Part shown: positions 41,279-50,224 of the stretch, piece after piece
Layout of the letters: the number at the start of each line of letters is the position of its first letter
How positions within the stretch are numbered: position 1 is the first letter of the stretch
Origin: Antricoccus suffuscus
Lineage (GTDB): Bacteria; Actinomycetota; Actinomycetes; Mycobacteriales; Antricoccaceae
DNA: 64,000 nucleotides
Assembly: GCF_003003235.1 (NCBI RefSeq)
Contig: NZ_PVUE01000001.1
Location: 531,884-595,883, forward strand
Direction of reading: 5' to 3'
The notes under the pieces: model-generated
The model's input: the letters and a program-made list of their open reading frames with translations, nothing else
Told to the model about the DNA's origin: nothing
Databases searched by the model: none
Made by a program: the position numbers and the translations under genes

Positions 41279-42169
41279 ATGGAGTTTCGGCACTTGGTCT
41301 CGTTCGTGATGCTGGCCGATGAGCTGCACTTCGGGCGTGCGGCCAAGCGGCTGCACGTCGCGCAGCCGTCACTCACAGCACAGATGCAGAAGCTCGAGCG
41401 GTTTCTCGGTGTCCAGTTGCTGGTCCGCAACGCACATGAGGTCAAGCTGACGGCGGCGGGTATGGAACTGAAGCAACAGGCCGAGACCATACTCGCGCAG
41501 GTCGATCGGGCGGTACGTCTGACAAAAGACGCGGCCGACGGCAAGAGCGGATCAGTTGCTGTCGGATACAACTACCTCGCCGGACGCAAAGTCTTGCCGG
41601 ATCTCTTGTCCAGGATGAACGCCGACCTGCCGGACGTCTCGGTCTCCCTATGGGAACGCCGGACTGGACCGCAGATCGCCGCGGTCCGCGCCGGGTCGCT
41701 CGACCTTGCCATGACCTACGGATATCCCCAGGCGCCCGAGATGCAATATCGCAGATTGGTCAGCGATATCCCCATTGTCGGGGTGATCGGGCACCGCCAC
41801 CCGTGGGCGGCACGGGACGAAGTGAGTTTCGCGGAGCTGGCAGGTCAACAGTGCGTGCTGTTTGCGCGCGACCAAAGTCCACAGATGTACGACGCTATCT
41901 TCGCGGCGGCGAGGGTGCACAAGATCGTCCTCGATGTCGCACGCACTGCAGACGATCCGGGCGGAACGGCGCAACTCGTAGCCACTCTGCCCATGGTCGG
42001 ATTCGCCTCGGGCCCGCGCGCCGATTCCTACACGGCGCACGGACCGTCCGATCCGATTGCCGTACGACTGGTCGATCCCACGCCCACCCTCGATCTCTAC
42101 GCCGTCTGGCGCAAGGACAACGGGAATCCGGCGCTCGCGGCGTTGGTGGACCGACTCCCCGAGGTGTGA
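41279..42169 (+). CDS. LysR family transcriptional regulator
   Basis: A 296-residue LysR-type regulator. The N-terminal HTH is MEFRHLVSFVMLADELHFGRAAKRLHVAQPSLTAQMQKLERFLGVQLLVRN (1-51). The coinducer-binding domain follows from about residue 90 (SVAVGYNYLAGRKVLPDLLSRM, DLAMTYG, IVGVIGHRHPWAARDEVSFAELAGQQ). ATG at 41279 is chosen; the open frame continues far upstream within the permease gene but that part has no LysR homology. TGGGG lies five bases before it. It is followed by the convergent stop of the Ugp-type import operon. The inducer and targets are unknown; divergence from any gene is lacking. Confidence 0.92.
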   Translation: MEFRHLVSFVMLADELHFGRAAKRLHVAQPSLTAQMQKLERFLGVQLLVRNAHEVKLTAAGMELKQQAETILAQVDRAVRLTKDAADGKSGSVAVGYNYLAGRKVLPDLLSRMNADLPDVSVSLWERRTGPQIAAVRAGSLDLAMTYGYPQAPEMQYRRLVSDIPIVGVIGHRHPWAARDEVSFAELAGQQCVLFARDQSPQMYDAIFAAARVHKIVLDVARTADDPGGTAQLVATLPMVGFASGPRADSYTAHGPSDPIAVRLVDPTPTLDLYAVWRKDNGNPALAALVDRLPEV

Positions 42170-42172
42170 TGA

Positions 42173-42976
42173 CTACTTGAGCCCAGATCGCACGAAGGCG
42201 CTGACGACTCGGCGCTGCATCGCGAGATAGAGCAGAAATACCGGCAGGCAGGACATCGCGGCGAGCGCCATCATCGGGCCCCAGTCGTTGCCCTCGGCGC
42301 TCATGAAGCTTCGCAGCCCGAGCTGCAGGACGGCGTTGCGCTGCTGCAGCACTACCGCCGGCCAGAAGTACTCGTTCCACGAGTTGATGAATAACAAGAT
42401 CGACAATGCGGCCAAAGCCGGGCGTAGGTTCGGTACGACGACCTGCCACAGCGTGCGCCACGAGGACAAGCCGTCCATCTTGGCCGCGGCTACGAGCTCC
42501 TTGGGGAAGCTGTCGAGATGCTGTCGCAGCATAAGGACAGCAAGGACCGAGCACATAGTCGGCAGCACGACGCCGGCGAGCGTGTTCAGCAGGCCGAGCT
42601 GGTGGAGCAGAAGATAGTTGGGAAGCATTGTGACCTGAAACGGAATCAGCCACGTCGCTATGAACGCGAGGTAAAGGACTCTCTTGAATCTGAACTGGTG
42701 CATGGCGAACCCGTAGGCTGACAGGATCGCGATGAAGAGCTGGATCGCCGTTGACGAGACCGCGGTGAAGGTCGTGTTGATCAGAAGGCCCGGGACATCG
42801 GCCTTGTCCGCCGCCCCCGCGTAGTTCTCAAAGGTGAGGGGCCACGGAAACGGTGCCAGCGAGTAGATGTCGCCGGGACGGCGAAGGGATGTCGCAAGCA
42901 GCCAGTACACCGGAAACAAGCAGAATAGCGCCACGACACCGAGGATCGCGTGGCTACGCAGGGTCGCCCTAGTCAT
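42173..42976 (-). CDS. Carbohydrate/glycerophosphate ABC importer permease (MalG/UgpE type)
   Basis: A 267-residue inner-membrane permease with about six segments. The EAA loop that contacts the ATPase is FPKELVAAAKMDGLSSWRTLWQVVVPNLRPALAAL (residues about 158-192). Other marks are FPVYWLLATSLRRPGDI at the N-terminus, VPGLLINTTFTAVSSTAIQL, and LFINSWNEYFWPAVVL near the C-terminus, all typical of the MalG/UgpE second permease of CUT1 importers. It overlaps the first permease by eight bases and is the last gene of a five-gene unit. The substrate is inferred to be a sugar or glycerophospho compound. Confidence 0.88.
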   Translation of the reverse strand: MTRATLRSHAILGVVALFCLFPVYWLLATSLRRPGDIYSLAPFPWPLTFENYAGAADKADVPGLLINTTFTAVSSTAIQLFIAILSAYGFAMHQFRFKRVLYLAFIATWLIPFQVTMLPNYLLLHQLGLLNTLAGVVLPTMCSVLAVLMLRQHLDSFPKELVAAAKMDGLSSWRTLWQVVVPNLRPALAALSILLFINSWNEYFWPAVVLQQRNAVLQLGLRSFMSAEGNDWGPMMALAAMSCLPVFLLYLAMQRRVVSAFVRSGLK

Positions 42977-43910
42977 CGCGCACCGTCACCCGATCGGCCA
43001 GCCAGACGAGACCGCCCGCGACAACGCCGTAGCCGATGAACAGCACGATTCCGACGGCCGCGCTGAGGCCGGCATCAAAGCTATGGAAACCCAAGTCCCA
43101 TAGCAGGTAGTAGACGTTTGTCGTAGCTCCGGACGGCCCGCCCTGAGTCAGGGTGTCGATGAGTGGAAACGTCCACTGGGCGCTGAGCAACACGGTCATC
43201 AACACGAGCATGACTAGCGTCGGCGAAAGCAGCGGCAAAGTGATCCAGCGGTCGATTTGCCAGCGTGACGCGCCATCGAGTTGCGCCGCGTCGTCGTACT
43301 CTTGCGCGATTTGCTTCATGCCAGCGAACACCACGAGCATGGCAAAGCCCAAGATGTGCCAGCCGGTGATGACGATGATCGCCAACTGGGCTGTGCCGGG
43401 TTCGTGGATCCAGTTTCGAGTGCCGCCGGTGACCTGGTTGAGCGCTCCCCGCGGATCAAGTAGCCATTCCCACACTGCCGCACCGATGACCGGGGCGATG
43501 ATGAAGGGCAGGAAAATGACTCCTTGGTAGAACCGTCTGGTCCGCCCGCGAAGCTGCCGAGTGGTGAACCCCACGACAACGGGGACCAAGATGGTGAAAG
43601 GGATCAGGCCGATGATGACAACGACGGTGCGCCACAGCGCGTTCCCGACCTCCGGTATCTCAAGTATTCTCTCGTAGTTCCTCAGCCCGACCGAGATGGC
43701 GGGCGAATCTGGTAGCAGATTCCAGTTATACGTGCTGATCTCGGCCGTCAGGGTCAGCGGTCGATACACCCAGACGATCAAGAGAGCGGCGCCGGGAAGC
43801 AAGTACAAGTACGGCCCGGCTGCCCGTAGCCACCCGCGACGTCGTGCCCGTGGCGGCGCGGCGATCGCCGTCGGGGCCCCGGTGCACTGGGGCTCGATCT
43901 CGGTGAGCAT
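42969..43910 (-). CDS. Carbohydrate/glycerophosphate ABC importer permease (MalF/UgpA type)
   Basis: A 313-residue permease with a short cytoplasmic N-terminus (RARRRGWLRAAGPYLYLLPGAALLI) and about six membrane segments. The EAA loop is IAQEYDDAAQLDGASRWQIDRWITLPLLSPTLV (about residues 219-251). TLTQGGPSGATTNVYYLLWDLGF near the C-terminus is the conserved TxGGPxxxT motif of CUT1 first permeases. It pairs with the permease encoded at 42173. It starts two bases after the phosphoesterase stop (- strand order: ATPase, binding protein, phosphoesterase, this gene, second permease). Confidence 0.9.
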   Translation of the reverse strand: MLTEIEPQCTGAPTAIAAPPRARRRGWLRAAGPYLYLLPGAALLIVWVYRPLTLTAEISTYNWNLLPDSPAISVGLRNYERILEIPEVGNALWRTVVVIIGLIPFTILVPVVVGFTTRQLRGRTRRFYQGVIFLPFIIAPVIGAAVWEWLLDPRGALNQVTGGTRNWIHEPGTAQLAIIVITGWHILGFAMLVVFAGMKQIAQEYDDAAQLDGASRWQIDRWITLPLLSPTLVMLVLMTVLLSAQWTFPLIDTLTQGGPSGATTNVYYLLWDLGFHSFDAGLSAAVGIVLFIGYGVVAGGLVWLADRVTVRDD

Positions 43911-43912
43911 CC

Positions 43913-44788
43913 CTATCCGGCCGCGATGGTGTGGTCCCGAAGAAGGTCAAGCATGGCGGCCTCCGACGTACGATAAACCTCGTCGGCAATAGTCGCCTCG
44001 ACCGCGGTGGCCACAATGTCGTCGCCGACCAAATCGATCCTGCTAAAGCCGTAACCCACTTGACCGCGATGCTGTCCGGCGGGGGCGAACGCGTCGAGTC
44101 GGTATGCCATCGCCGGTCCGATCCATACCGGTATTCCGGCTATCGTTCCCATTCCGGTGTAATGGGTGTGCCCGCACAACACCATGCGCACGTCAGAGTC
44201 AGAGAGTACGTCGGCGAGCTCCTCTGATCCTTTGAGCCGCAGCTGGTGTACCGGCGCAAGGGGAGAGGATATCGGTGGATGGTGCATGACGACGAGGGTT
44301 CCGCGCGGGCTGGTCGCGCCGAGTTGATCGGCGAGCCAGGCGAGCTGATGCGGTTCCAGATGTCCGTCGTGTAGCCCCGGCCGGGTGCTGTCGAGAACGA
44401 TGATTCGGAGCCCGTCGACGTCGTACGCCCTATCAAAAGGTGAGCCCTCGTCAGGTGACTCATTCGAAATCGAATCATCCAAGATCCCAGGCAGAGTAGC
44501 GAAGCCAGCCCGTTGGTCGTGGTTCCCCATGGCGTAGATGAGGCGGGCATCCAATGCACTAGCTGCCGGGGCGAGTGTCTCGTGAAGCAGCCGGTATGCG
44601 TCCTCGGAGCCGTCGTCGGACAGGTCGCCGGACAGAATGATCGCCGAGATCGGGCGATCCGCAGCGACAAGCCGATCGGCTACTGCCCGCAGGTGTGCGA
44701 GGGTGTCGATCGAGTCTCGTGCGAGCGTGCCGTCGCCCCTGATGTGAGTGTCGGATAGGTGAACAATGGTGCGCAGTTCGGTACTCAT
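43913..44788 (-). CDS. Metallophosphoesterase of the GpdQ/CpdA type in an importer operon
   Basis: A 291-residue calcineurin-like phosphoesterase. All metal-binding motifs are visible: VHLSDTHI (about 9-16), ILSGDLSDDG (about 50), AMGNHDQR (about 86), VVMHHPPI (about 166) and LCGHTHYTGMG (about 204). This set (D-x-H, GD-x2-D, GNHD, H-x-P, GH-x-H) belongs to class III cyclic nucleotide phosphodiesterases, including CpdA, Rv0805 and glycerophosphodiesterase GpdQ. Its place between the binding protein and permeases, with an ATGA overlap upstream, suggests it hydrolyses the imported phosphodiester, such as a glycerophosphodiester. No signal peptide is seen, so it acts in the cytoplasm. Confidence 0.88.
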   Translation of the reverse strand: MSTELRTIVHLSDTHIRGDGTLARDSIDTLAHLRAVADRLVAADRPISAIILSGDLSDDGSEDAYRLLHETLAPAASALDARLIYAMGNHDQRAGFATLPGILDDSISNESPDEGSPFDRAYDVDGLRIIVLDSTRPGLHDGHLEPHQLAWLADQLGATSPRGTLVVMHHPPISSPLAPVHQLRLKGSEELADVLSDSDVRMVLCGHTHYTGMGTIAGIPVWIGPAMAYRLDAFAPAGQHRGQVGYGFSRIDLVGDDIVATAVEATIADEVYRTSEAAMLDLLRDHTIAAG

Positions 44789-46149
44789 TTTGGCATCAGC
44801 GCCGAGCCCTGCTTCCGTGCCTTCTGCAGCGTTGACGCGGGATCCGCCCCCTGAAAGACGATCTGCTCGACCGCCTCCATCATGCCGTCGCGGATTTGGA
44901 GGTAGTTGTTTCCGGGCATCGATATCCAGGGCTCCATCATGGCTAGCTGCTCGATGTTCGGTTTCAGCAGCGGGTTATCGGTCGCCCAGGTCTTCAGCCC
45001 CTCAGGGTCGTCGACAAGCCCGGGGCGGAGCGGGAGATAGCCGATACCCTGGGCGATTTTGACGTAGGACTCGTCGCTCGTCAGGAACTTGATGAGCTCC
45101 CACGCGGCGGCCTGTTTGGCTTTGTCTTTCGCGAAGATGTACAGGGAGGCGCCGGAGTTGGTCGGTATGGTCGGTTTGCCAGCGAAGCTGGGCATCGTGG
45201 TGGAGCGCAGATCCCATTTGCCTTCGGCTCCCTTCATGAAGGTCCCTTGGATCGAGCTGGACTCGAGAATCATTCCCATCTCGCCCGCTGCAAACGCCTC
45301 GTAACCCTGCTTCTGGCTCAGATTAGGAAAGGCGCCCGCATTGACGAGTTCCTGCGCCATCTTGGTGACCTCGACCGTCGCTTCCTTATCGAATGTCAGC
45401 GACGTCCTGTCGTCAGATATCACTGCGCCGCCGTTGGAGCGGACCAGACTCTGGAAGCACCAATCCTTAGCGGTCTTACTCAGGCAGTCGATGTAGATGC
45501 CACCTTTGCCGGTCGTCGTGGCGATTGCTTTCGCGGCGTCGCCCGCCTCCTGCCATGTTGTGGGTGGTTTGTTTGGGTCCAGGCCGGCCTGCTTGAAGAG
45601 GGTCGCGTTGTAATACAGAACGGGGGTGGACAACACAAACGGAACGCCGTAGTTCGTCCCCTTCCACGTAGCTAGCGTCCGCGCAGTTTTCGCGTACGGG
45701 TGTTTGCCACCGTCGAAGTTGTCTTGCACGGCTGGCTTGCCGAACAGGGCGTCCAGGGACTTCGCACCCAGTTGGTTTACCGTGAAGTCGAGATCGCTGA
45801 ATCCGAGCTGGGTGACGTCCGGCGGCGTACCGGCGACGACCTGCTTTTGGACACTCGACACGGCGTCCGTGGCAGGGTTGGGGCTGTTGCCTTGAGGCTT
45901 TTGCGCCGTGACGGTGATGTTGGGAAACTTCTTCTCGAACGCGGCAATGCGCTCATTGAGCGTATCGGTCCACGGGCCCGCCAACCCATAGTTGTAACTC
46001 TCGAAGACAATCGATACCTTCTGGTCAGATTTGAGGGCGGGGACTTGACCGGTCTGGTCGGCCGCGGTGTTCGCCGATGCGCCGATATCGCAGCCGCTTA
46101 GCAGGACTGCGCAGGCTATTAGCCCGCCGAGGCGGGACGTTCGTTTCAT
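44785..46149 (-). CDS. Extracellular solute-binding lipoprotein of the Ugp/Mal-type importer
   Basis: A 454-residue binding protein. The lipoprotein signal peptide is MKRTSRLGGLIACAVLLSGC, with the lipobox LSGC and lipid-attached Cys at residue 20. The mature protein has TLNERIAAFEKKFPNITVTAQ, GTPPDVTQLGFSDLDF, YGVPFVLSTPVLYYNATLFKQAGLDP, PPTTWQEAGDAAKAIA and the closing AAWELIKFLTSDESYVKIAQGIGYLPLRPG, all marks of family 1 solute-binding proteins, closest in style to UgpB. ATG at 46149 is fixed by the signal peptide; a longer open frame upstream crosses the ATPase gene's end. The stop overlaps the phosphoesterase start (ATGA). Confidence 0.92.
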   Translation of the reverse strand: MKRTSRLGGLIACAVLLSGCDIGASANTAADQTGQVPALKSDQKVSIVFESYNYGLAGPWTDTLNERIAAFEKKFPNITVTAQKPQGNSPNPATDAVSSVQKQVVAGTPPDVTQLGFSDLDFTVNQLGAKSLDALFGKPAVQDNFDGGKHPYAKTARTLATWKGTNYGVPFVLSTPVLYYNATLFKQAGLDPNKPPTTWQEAGDAAKAIATTTGKGGIYIDCLSKTAKDWCFQSLVRSNGGAVISDDRTSLTFDKEATVEVTKMAQELVNAGAFPNLSQKQGYEAFAAGEMGMILESSSIQGTFMKGAEGKWDLRSTTMPSFAGKPTIPTNSGASLYIFAKDKAKQAAAWELIKFLTSDESYVKIAQGIGYLPLRPGLVDDPEGLKTWATDNPLLKPNIEQLAMMEPWISMPGNNYLQIRDGMMEAVEQIVFQGADPASTLQKARKQGSALMPK

Positions 46150-47312
46150 GACGGTGCTCCTACATAGGTCGAGGTGGCTGGTACGCCGGATGAAGGCTTC
46201 GTGCGGTCCGAGGTTTGTGGGTCGGTCCACTCCAGTCGTCGACCTGACGAGCGGTCGAAGAGATGGATGTCGGACGAAGAGCAATACAGATCAACCGGAT
46301 CGCCGACCCGTACGACGGTCGGTCGGGCGACGCGGACCAGTAGTGTGACGGCGCCGCTCTGGCAGTGCAGAACAACTTCGCTGCCGAGGTTTTCGACCGC
46401 GTTGACGATCGCCGTACCGAGGCAATGCGGCCCTGATTGGACGAGCCGATTGAGCACGATGCGCTCCGGGCGAATGCCCACCGTGACGTCGTGGTCCGGT
46501 AGTTCACCTGCCGGCAGATCCAACGGCAGGTCGAGCCCGGCGGCGTAGGCATGAAGCGTGTTACCCGCCGGACGAATAGTCGCCTCGAGAAGATTCATCG
46601 GCGGCGCGCCGAGGAACGAGGCGACGAAGGTCGTATGCGGCTCGTCGTACAAGGCCTCCGGCGTACCGACCTGCTCGATGCGGCCGTTGTGCAGTACGGC
46701 GATCCTTGTTGCCATCGTCATGGCCTCGACTTGGTCGTGGGTGACGTACAAAAAGGTCGAGTCGACGCTCTGGCGTAGCTCGATGATCTGACGCCGAGTC
46801 GACGCGCGCAGGAGTGCGTCGAGATTTGAGAGTGGTTCATCCATCAAGAAGCCGCGAGGGTTGCGGATGATCGCTCGGCCGACTGCCACGCGTTGCCGCT
46901 GTCCACCGGAGAGCTCTCCGGGGCGCCGTTCGAGCACCGCGGAGAGTCCGAGCATTTCCGCCACCTTGGCGACCTGCGCCGCGATGGCCGGCTTCGGCGT
47001 ACGCCTTGCTCTTAACGGGAAGCCGATGTTTTTGGCCGCACTCAGGTGTGGATAGAGCGCGTACGACTGGAAGACCATCGCGAGATCGCGATCGCGCGGC
47101 GGCTGGTCAGTGATGTCTGCGCCGTCGAGAATCACCTGGCCGGTCGTTGGCGCGATGAGGCCGGCGATGATGCGCAGCAAGGTCGACTTGCCGCACCCGC
47201 TCGGGCCGAGCAACACCATGAACTCGCCATCGTCGATGTCGAGATTGATCTCGTGCAAAGCCGTTGTGTCGCCGTACTTCTTTGACACTGACCGCACCGC
47301 TATGCGTCCCAT
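46146..47312 (-). CDS. Importer ATPase (UgpC/MsmK/MalK type)
   Basis: A 388-residue ATP-binding subunit and first gene of the importer operon. Walker A is LLGPSGCGKSTLLRIIAGL, the Q-loop is MVFQSYALYPHLS, the signature is LSGGQRQRVAVGRAI, Walker B is GFLMDEPLSNLDALLR and the H-loop is YVTHDQVEAMTMA. The C-terminal regulatory (TOBE) part begins about residue 240 with VGIRPERIVL, as in MalK/UgpC. It powers the two permeases at 42173 and 42969. The stop overlaps the binding-protein start by four bases. The ribosome-binding site GGGAGCGGG lies upstream of ATG 47312. No regulator adjoins the promoter; the 157-base upstream space shows no clear operator. Confidence 0.9.
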   Translation of the reverse strand: MGRIAVRSVSKKYGDTTALHEINLDIDDGEFMVLLGPSGCGKSTLLRIIAGLIAPTTGQVILDGADITDQPPRDRDLAMVFQSYALYPHLSAAKNIGFPLRARRTPKPAIAAQVAKVAEMLGLSAVLERRPGELSGGQRQRVAVGRAIIRNPRGFLMDEPLSNLDALLRASTRRQIIELRQSVDSTFLYVTHDQVEAMTMATRIAVLHNGRIEQVGTPEALYDEPHTTFVASFLGAPPMNLLEATIRPAGNTLHAYAAGLDLPLDLPAGELPDHDVTVGIRPERIVLNRLVQSGPHCLGTAIVNAVENLGSEVVLHCQSGAVTLLVRVARPTVVRVGDPVDLYCSSSDIHLFDRSSGRRLEWTDPQTSDRTKPSSGVPATSTYVGAPS

Positions 47313-47469
47313 AAAACCCGCTCCCGTCTGACGATTGACGAAAGCAAGAACAACAGTGCCCGATGAATCTCAGATGAACGGCTGACACTGTGCGAGGTCG
47401 CGAGGCGCCTATTGGTCCCGCTGAACTGGGTCGATAGAAGTTGTCGCCCGATCGATAGGCGCTAGCCGG

Positions 47470-48885
47470 TTAGTCGCTGGCGGGTACCGGCGTGGGTGGC
47501 AATGCCGGCTCGAGGTCCAGCTGATGTACGTGCCGGGGCAAGCGCACGGCGAATAGCGTCACGCACACGCCGCTGGCGACAAGCACCCACCACGTTGAGT
47601 GGAACGACGACAAAGCCGGTGCGGCGGCGACGAGCGCAATCGTTACCGCTACGCCGAGTGTTGTCCCGAGGTTGCGGGTTGCCTGCGCGACGGCCGACCC
47701 CGAACCGTAATGGTCTTGAGGGAGATCTTTGACGGCCGCCGAGGACAGCTGCGGTATGACGAGTGCGACGCCCACCGCCGATATGCAGACCGCCGGAAGG
47801 TAGACACCGACGTAGTCCGCCGTACTCGTTGCCTGGGTCAGCAGCCACACACCGGACGTGCCCCAGACGAGGCCGCCGAGTATCAACAGCGGCCGCTGGC
47901 CGTAGCGCGCGGCCAGTCGCCCCGTCTGCGCGGAGAGTGCGAACACGATGAGCGGTCCCGGCGCGATCCCGAGGCCGGCTTGCAGGATGGAGAAGCCCCA
48001 GATGTTCGTCATGAACAGGATATTGCCGAGGAACATCGCGCTGAACCCGATCGAGTAGATAAACATCGAAAGATTCGCCCACCGGAAGTTCCTCGACTGC
48101 AGGAGTCTGAGGTCCAGGACCGGGTTCGACACCGCCCGGCATCGCAGGAAGAACAGCGTGATCAGCACGGCCGCGATGACGACAGTAACTGCGAGTCCGG
48201 TGCTGAGCCATCCCCACGTCTCGGTCTCCACCACGCCGTACGAGAGTACGGCGAGGCCGCCGGCCAGCAGCACGATACTCAGCGGGTCGGGAAGCTTGCC
48301 GCGGGTCGCCTCGCGGCCTTCGGGCAACACTCGCCGTCCGAGGAAAAAACTGATGATGCCGACGGGCAGGTTGATGAAGAATGCCCATCGCCAGCCAAGT
48401 GTCTCAACAACGAGAGCGCCGAGACTCGGACCTGCGGCTCCGGAGATACCGCCCAATGATCCCCAGATCGCCACCGCCACAGGCATTTTTGCCTTGCTGA
48501 ATGACTGAAGGACGAGCGCAAGGGAGGCCGGCACCATCGCCGCGGCGCCGATCGCCTGGGCAAGCCGCGCGATGATCAGGACTTCCACGGACGGAGCTAG
48601 TCCACAGAGCATGGATGCGACGGTGAACAGTACGACCGCGCTCAGGAAGGTCTTGCGTCGGCCAATGCGATCGGCGAGTCGGCCCGCGGGAATGAGCATG
48701 GCCGCAAAGGCGATCGTGTAGGCGTTGAGCACCCAGGACAGCCCCGCGGGGCTTACGTCGCTGAAGGTCGCGCTGATGCTGGGAAAGGCGACATACAGGA
48801 TCGTCGTGTCGAGAAATACTGCGAAGACCGACAGGCCCGTCGCGACCAGGACGATCCATGGACTGGCATTACGTGTGCGGGCCAT
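47470..48885 (-). CDS. DHA2-family MFS exporter 2
   Basis: A 471-residue membrane transporter with about 14 segments. Helix 1 is ATGLSVFAVFLDTTILYVAFPSI, motif A is GRLADRIGRRKTFL, the EmrB-type motif is RLAQAIGAAAMVPASLALVL and motif C is GGISGAAGPSLGALVVETLGWRWAFFINLPVG. This is the EmrB/QacA group. The predicted substrate class is drugs or lipophilic ions. The C-terminus (VHQLDLEPALPPTPVPASD) is Pro-rich. An AT-rich element (48901-48936) precedes its start and probably contains the promoter. It does not neighbour a pump-type regulator, unlike the exporter at 21715; the HxlR protein at 49360 is the nearest. Confidence 0.9.
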   Translation of the reverse strand: MARTRNASPWIVLVATGLSVFAVFLDTTILYVAFPSISATFSDVSPAGLSWVLNAYTIAFAAMLIPAGRLADRIGRRKTFLSAVVLFTVASMLCGLAPSVEVLIIARLAQAIGAAAMVPASLALVLQSFSKAKMPVAVAIWGSLGGISGAAGPSLGALVVETLGWRWAFFINLPVGIISFFLGRRVLPEGREATRGKLPDPLSIVLLAGGLAVLSYGVVETETWGWLSTGLAVTVVIAAVLITLFFLRCRAVSNPVLDLRLLQSRNFRWANLSMFIYSIGFSAMFLGNILFMTNIWGFSILQAGLGIAPGPLIVFALSAQTGRLAARYGQRPLLILGGLVWGTSGVWLLTQATSTADYVGVYLPAVCISAVGVALVIPQLSSAAVKDLPQDHYGSGSAVAQATRNLGTTLGVAVTIALVAAAPALSSFHSTWWVLVASGVCVTLFAVRLPRHVHQLDLEPALPPTPVPASD

Positions 48886-48900
48886 GCGGTTCCCCTCGGC

Positions 48901-48936
48901 AATTCACGTTGATATAAAAAATATACCAAATGAATT
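48901..48936. promoter_or_regulatory. AT-rich inverted element before MFS exporter 2
   Basis: AATTCA (48901-48906) and TGAATT (48931-48936) flank an A/T run with GATAT and ATATAC. It is far more AT-rich than its surroundings and lies 16 bases upstream of the exporter start (- strand), so it probably contains the promoter and an operator. Confidence 0.45.
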
Positions 48937-48980
48937 TGCCGGGCGGTAGATCCGCTATGCGATAGGAAAAGCGCCGTACG

Positions 48981-49343
48981 TCACTTTCGTGCACTCTCGA
49001 GGTAGTCCTTGAGGACGACCGCTTGGTTGAGTTCGCGATCCTTCGCGCCGTACAGCAGCGTCACCGTCTTTTTCTGGGACTCAAGCTCGAGCAGGTCGTC
49101 CACCGCGGAATTCTCGTCCAGTTCGGCGGTATAGCGCTTGGTGAATTCGCCGAACCGGTCGGCTCGATGGTCAAACCACGCGCGCAAGTCGGCCGACGGG
49201 GCGATGTCCTTGCACCACAGCTCCAGGCCGAGCGCCTCTTTTTTGATTCCGCGTGGCCATAGCCGATCGACCAGCACGCGCGCACCGTCGGCGCGCTCCG
49301 CGTCGTCGTACACCCGCTTGATCTGAAATGTCATCGCGCTCAC
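48981..49343 (-). CDS. DUF488 family protein
   Basis: A 120-residue protein of the DUF488 family. Characteristic residues are FQIKRVYDDAERADGARVLVDRLWPRGIKKEALGLELWCKDIAPSADLRAWFDH, then FGEFTKRYTAEL and KTVTLLYGAKDRELNQAVVLKDYLE; the conserved RVLVDRLWPRG and LLYGAKD motifs are clear. Structures are known but no general function is. GTG at 49343 is chosen for AAGGA upstream; ATG at 49334 would remove three residues and also be acceptable. It lies 16 bases after the HxlR gene's stop on the same strand and is probably co-transcribed with it. Confidence 0.88.
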   Translation of the reverse strand: MSAMTFQIKRVYDDAERADGARVLVDRLWPRGIKKEALGLELWCKDIAPSADLRAWFDHRADRFGEFTKRYTAELDENSAVDDLLELESQKKTVTLLYGAKDRELNQAVVLKDYLESARK

Positions 49344-49359
49344 CCGCTTCCTTGTTTGG

Positions 49360-50034
49360 CTACTGGATTACGAGGTCGAAGGTTTTGAGGAATTTGTCCT
49401 TAGCGGTAGGCGATCCGGCGAGAGTGGCCTCAAGCGGTGCGCCGGTACGCCGGACGTCGGACAATGCGAGTGCGTCGGTCCGTAGTTCGACGTCGGGTGC
49501 GACGCCGGGGTCGGCGTCGGTGATGTCGGTACGACGACCGTCGACCACGACATCTGCCGATGAGCCATCCGGGACGGTAAGCCGGACCCGCATGTGTGGT
49601 GCGCCGGGTTTGAGCCATGGAAGCAAAAATGCGCGCGCCGTACGCGCCGGCGAGAGACCTTCGGCGGGGAGGTTGGGGGTCGTCGCGGGGTCAAGATAGT
49701 CCACACCGAACCGCGCGACGGCGCGCAGAACTGGAATGATCTTCAAGCCCTTGTCGGTGACCTGGTAGATGCTGCGGCTGCTCGACTCGGATACGTCGAC
49801 CGACTCGACCAGCGCCGCCGCTTGAAGATCACGCAGTCGCTCGGTGAGGAGATTGGGGGCGAGGCCCGGTAGGGCACGACGTAAGTCGGTAAAGCGGCTA
49901 GGTTGGGCGACCAGCTCGCGCATGATCAGCAAGACCCAACGGTCGCCGATGACGTCGAGGCCAGCCGCGACGGGGCAGTACTGCCCGTAGGTGCGGTTGC
50001 GGGTCTGCGGTGGCATGGGGGTGTGGGTCGGCAT
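49360..50034 (-). CDS. HxlR-type regulator with C-terminal SCP2-like domain
   Basis: A 224-residue regulator. The N-terminal winged helix carries YCPVAAGLDVIGDRWVLLIMRELVAQPSRFTDLRRALPGLAPNLLTERLRDLQAAALVE, the HxlR signature with the sensory-type Cys at about residue 20. The C-terminal part (from about residue 140, MRVRLTVPDGSSADVVVDGRRTDITDADPGVAPDVELRTDALAL) resembles an SCP2 sterol-binding-like domain found in actinobacterial HxlR proteins. Single-Cys HxlR proteins can sense aldehydes or quinones; that is inference here. ATG at 50034 is preceded by AAGGGATG. DUF488 follows as a likely operon partner. Its promoter lies in the 190-base gap to 50225. Confidence 0.87.
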   Translation of the reverse strand: MPTHTPMPPQTRNRTYGQYCPVAAGLDVIGDRWVLLIMRELVAQPSRFTDLRRALPGLAPNLLTERLRDLQAAALVESVDVSESSSRSIYQVTDKGLKIIPVLRAVARFGVDYLDPATTPNLPAEGLSPARTARAFLLPWLKPGAPHMRVRLTVPDGSSADVVVDGRRTDITDADPGVAPDVELRTDALALSDVRRTGAPLEATLAGSPTAKDKFLKTFDLVIQ

Positions 50035-50224
50035 TGCTGCTCATCCCTTGGTTGGGTACGTCGGGTCTACAAGGCCATCTTAGTATAAAAAAGCAACGGA
50101 TGTTCCTGAGAGGGTGCTGAGTGATGGCATCGCAAACCGCTTGCAAATCCGCACCTCGACCTTGAGTCTGATAACAGTCGGCAAGCTCGCCGATTGACGC
50201 GGGTCATGAGAGAGGACAACAACC

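Noticed and set aside
47599..48459. 286-codon open frame on the + strand
   Set aside because: Antisense to a clear 14-segment MFS exporter; composition extremely Arg/Asp rich.
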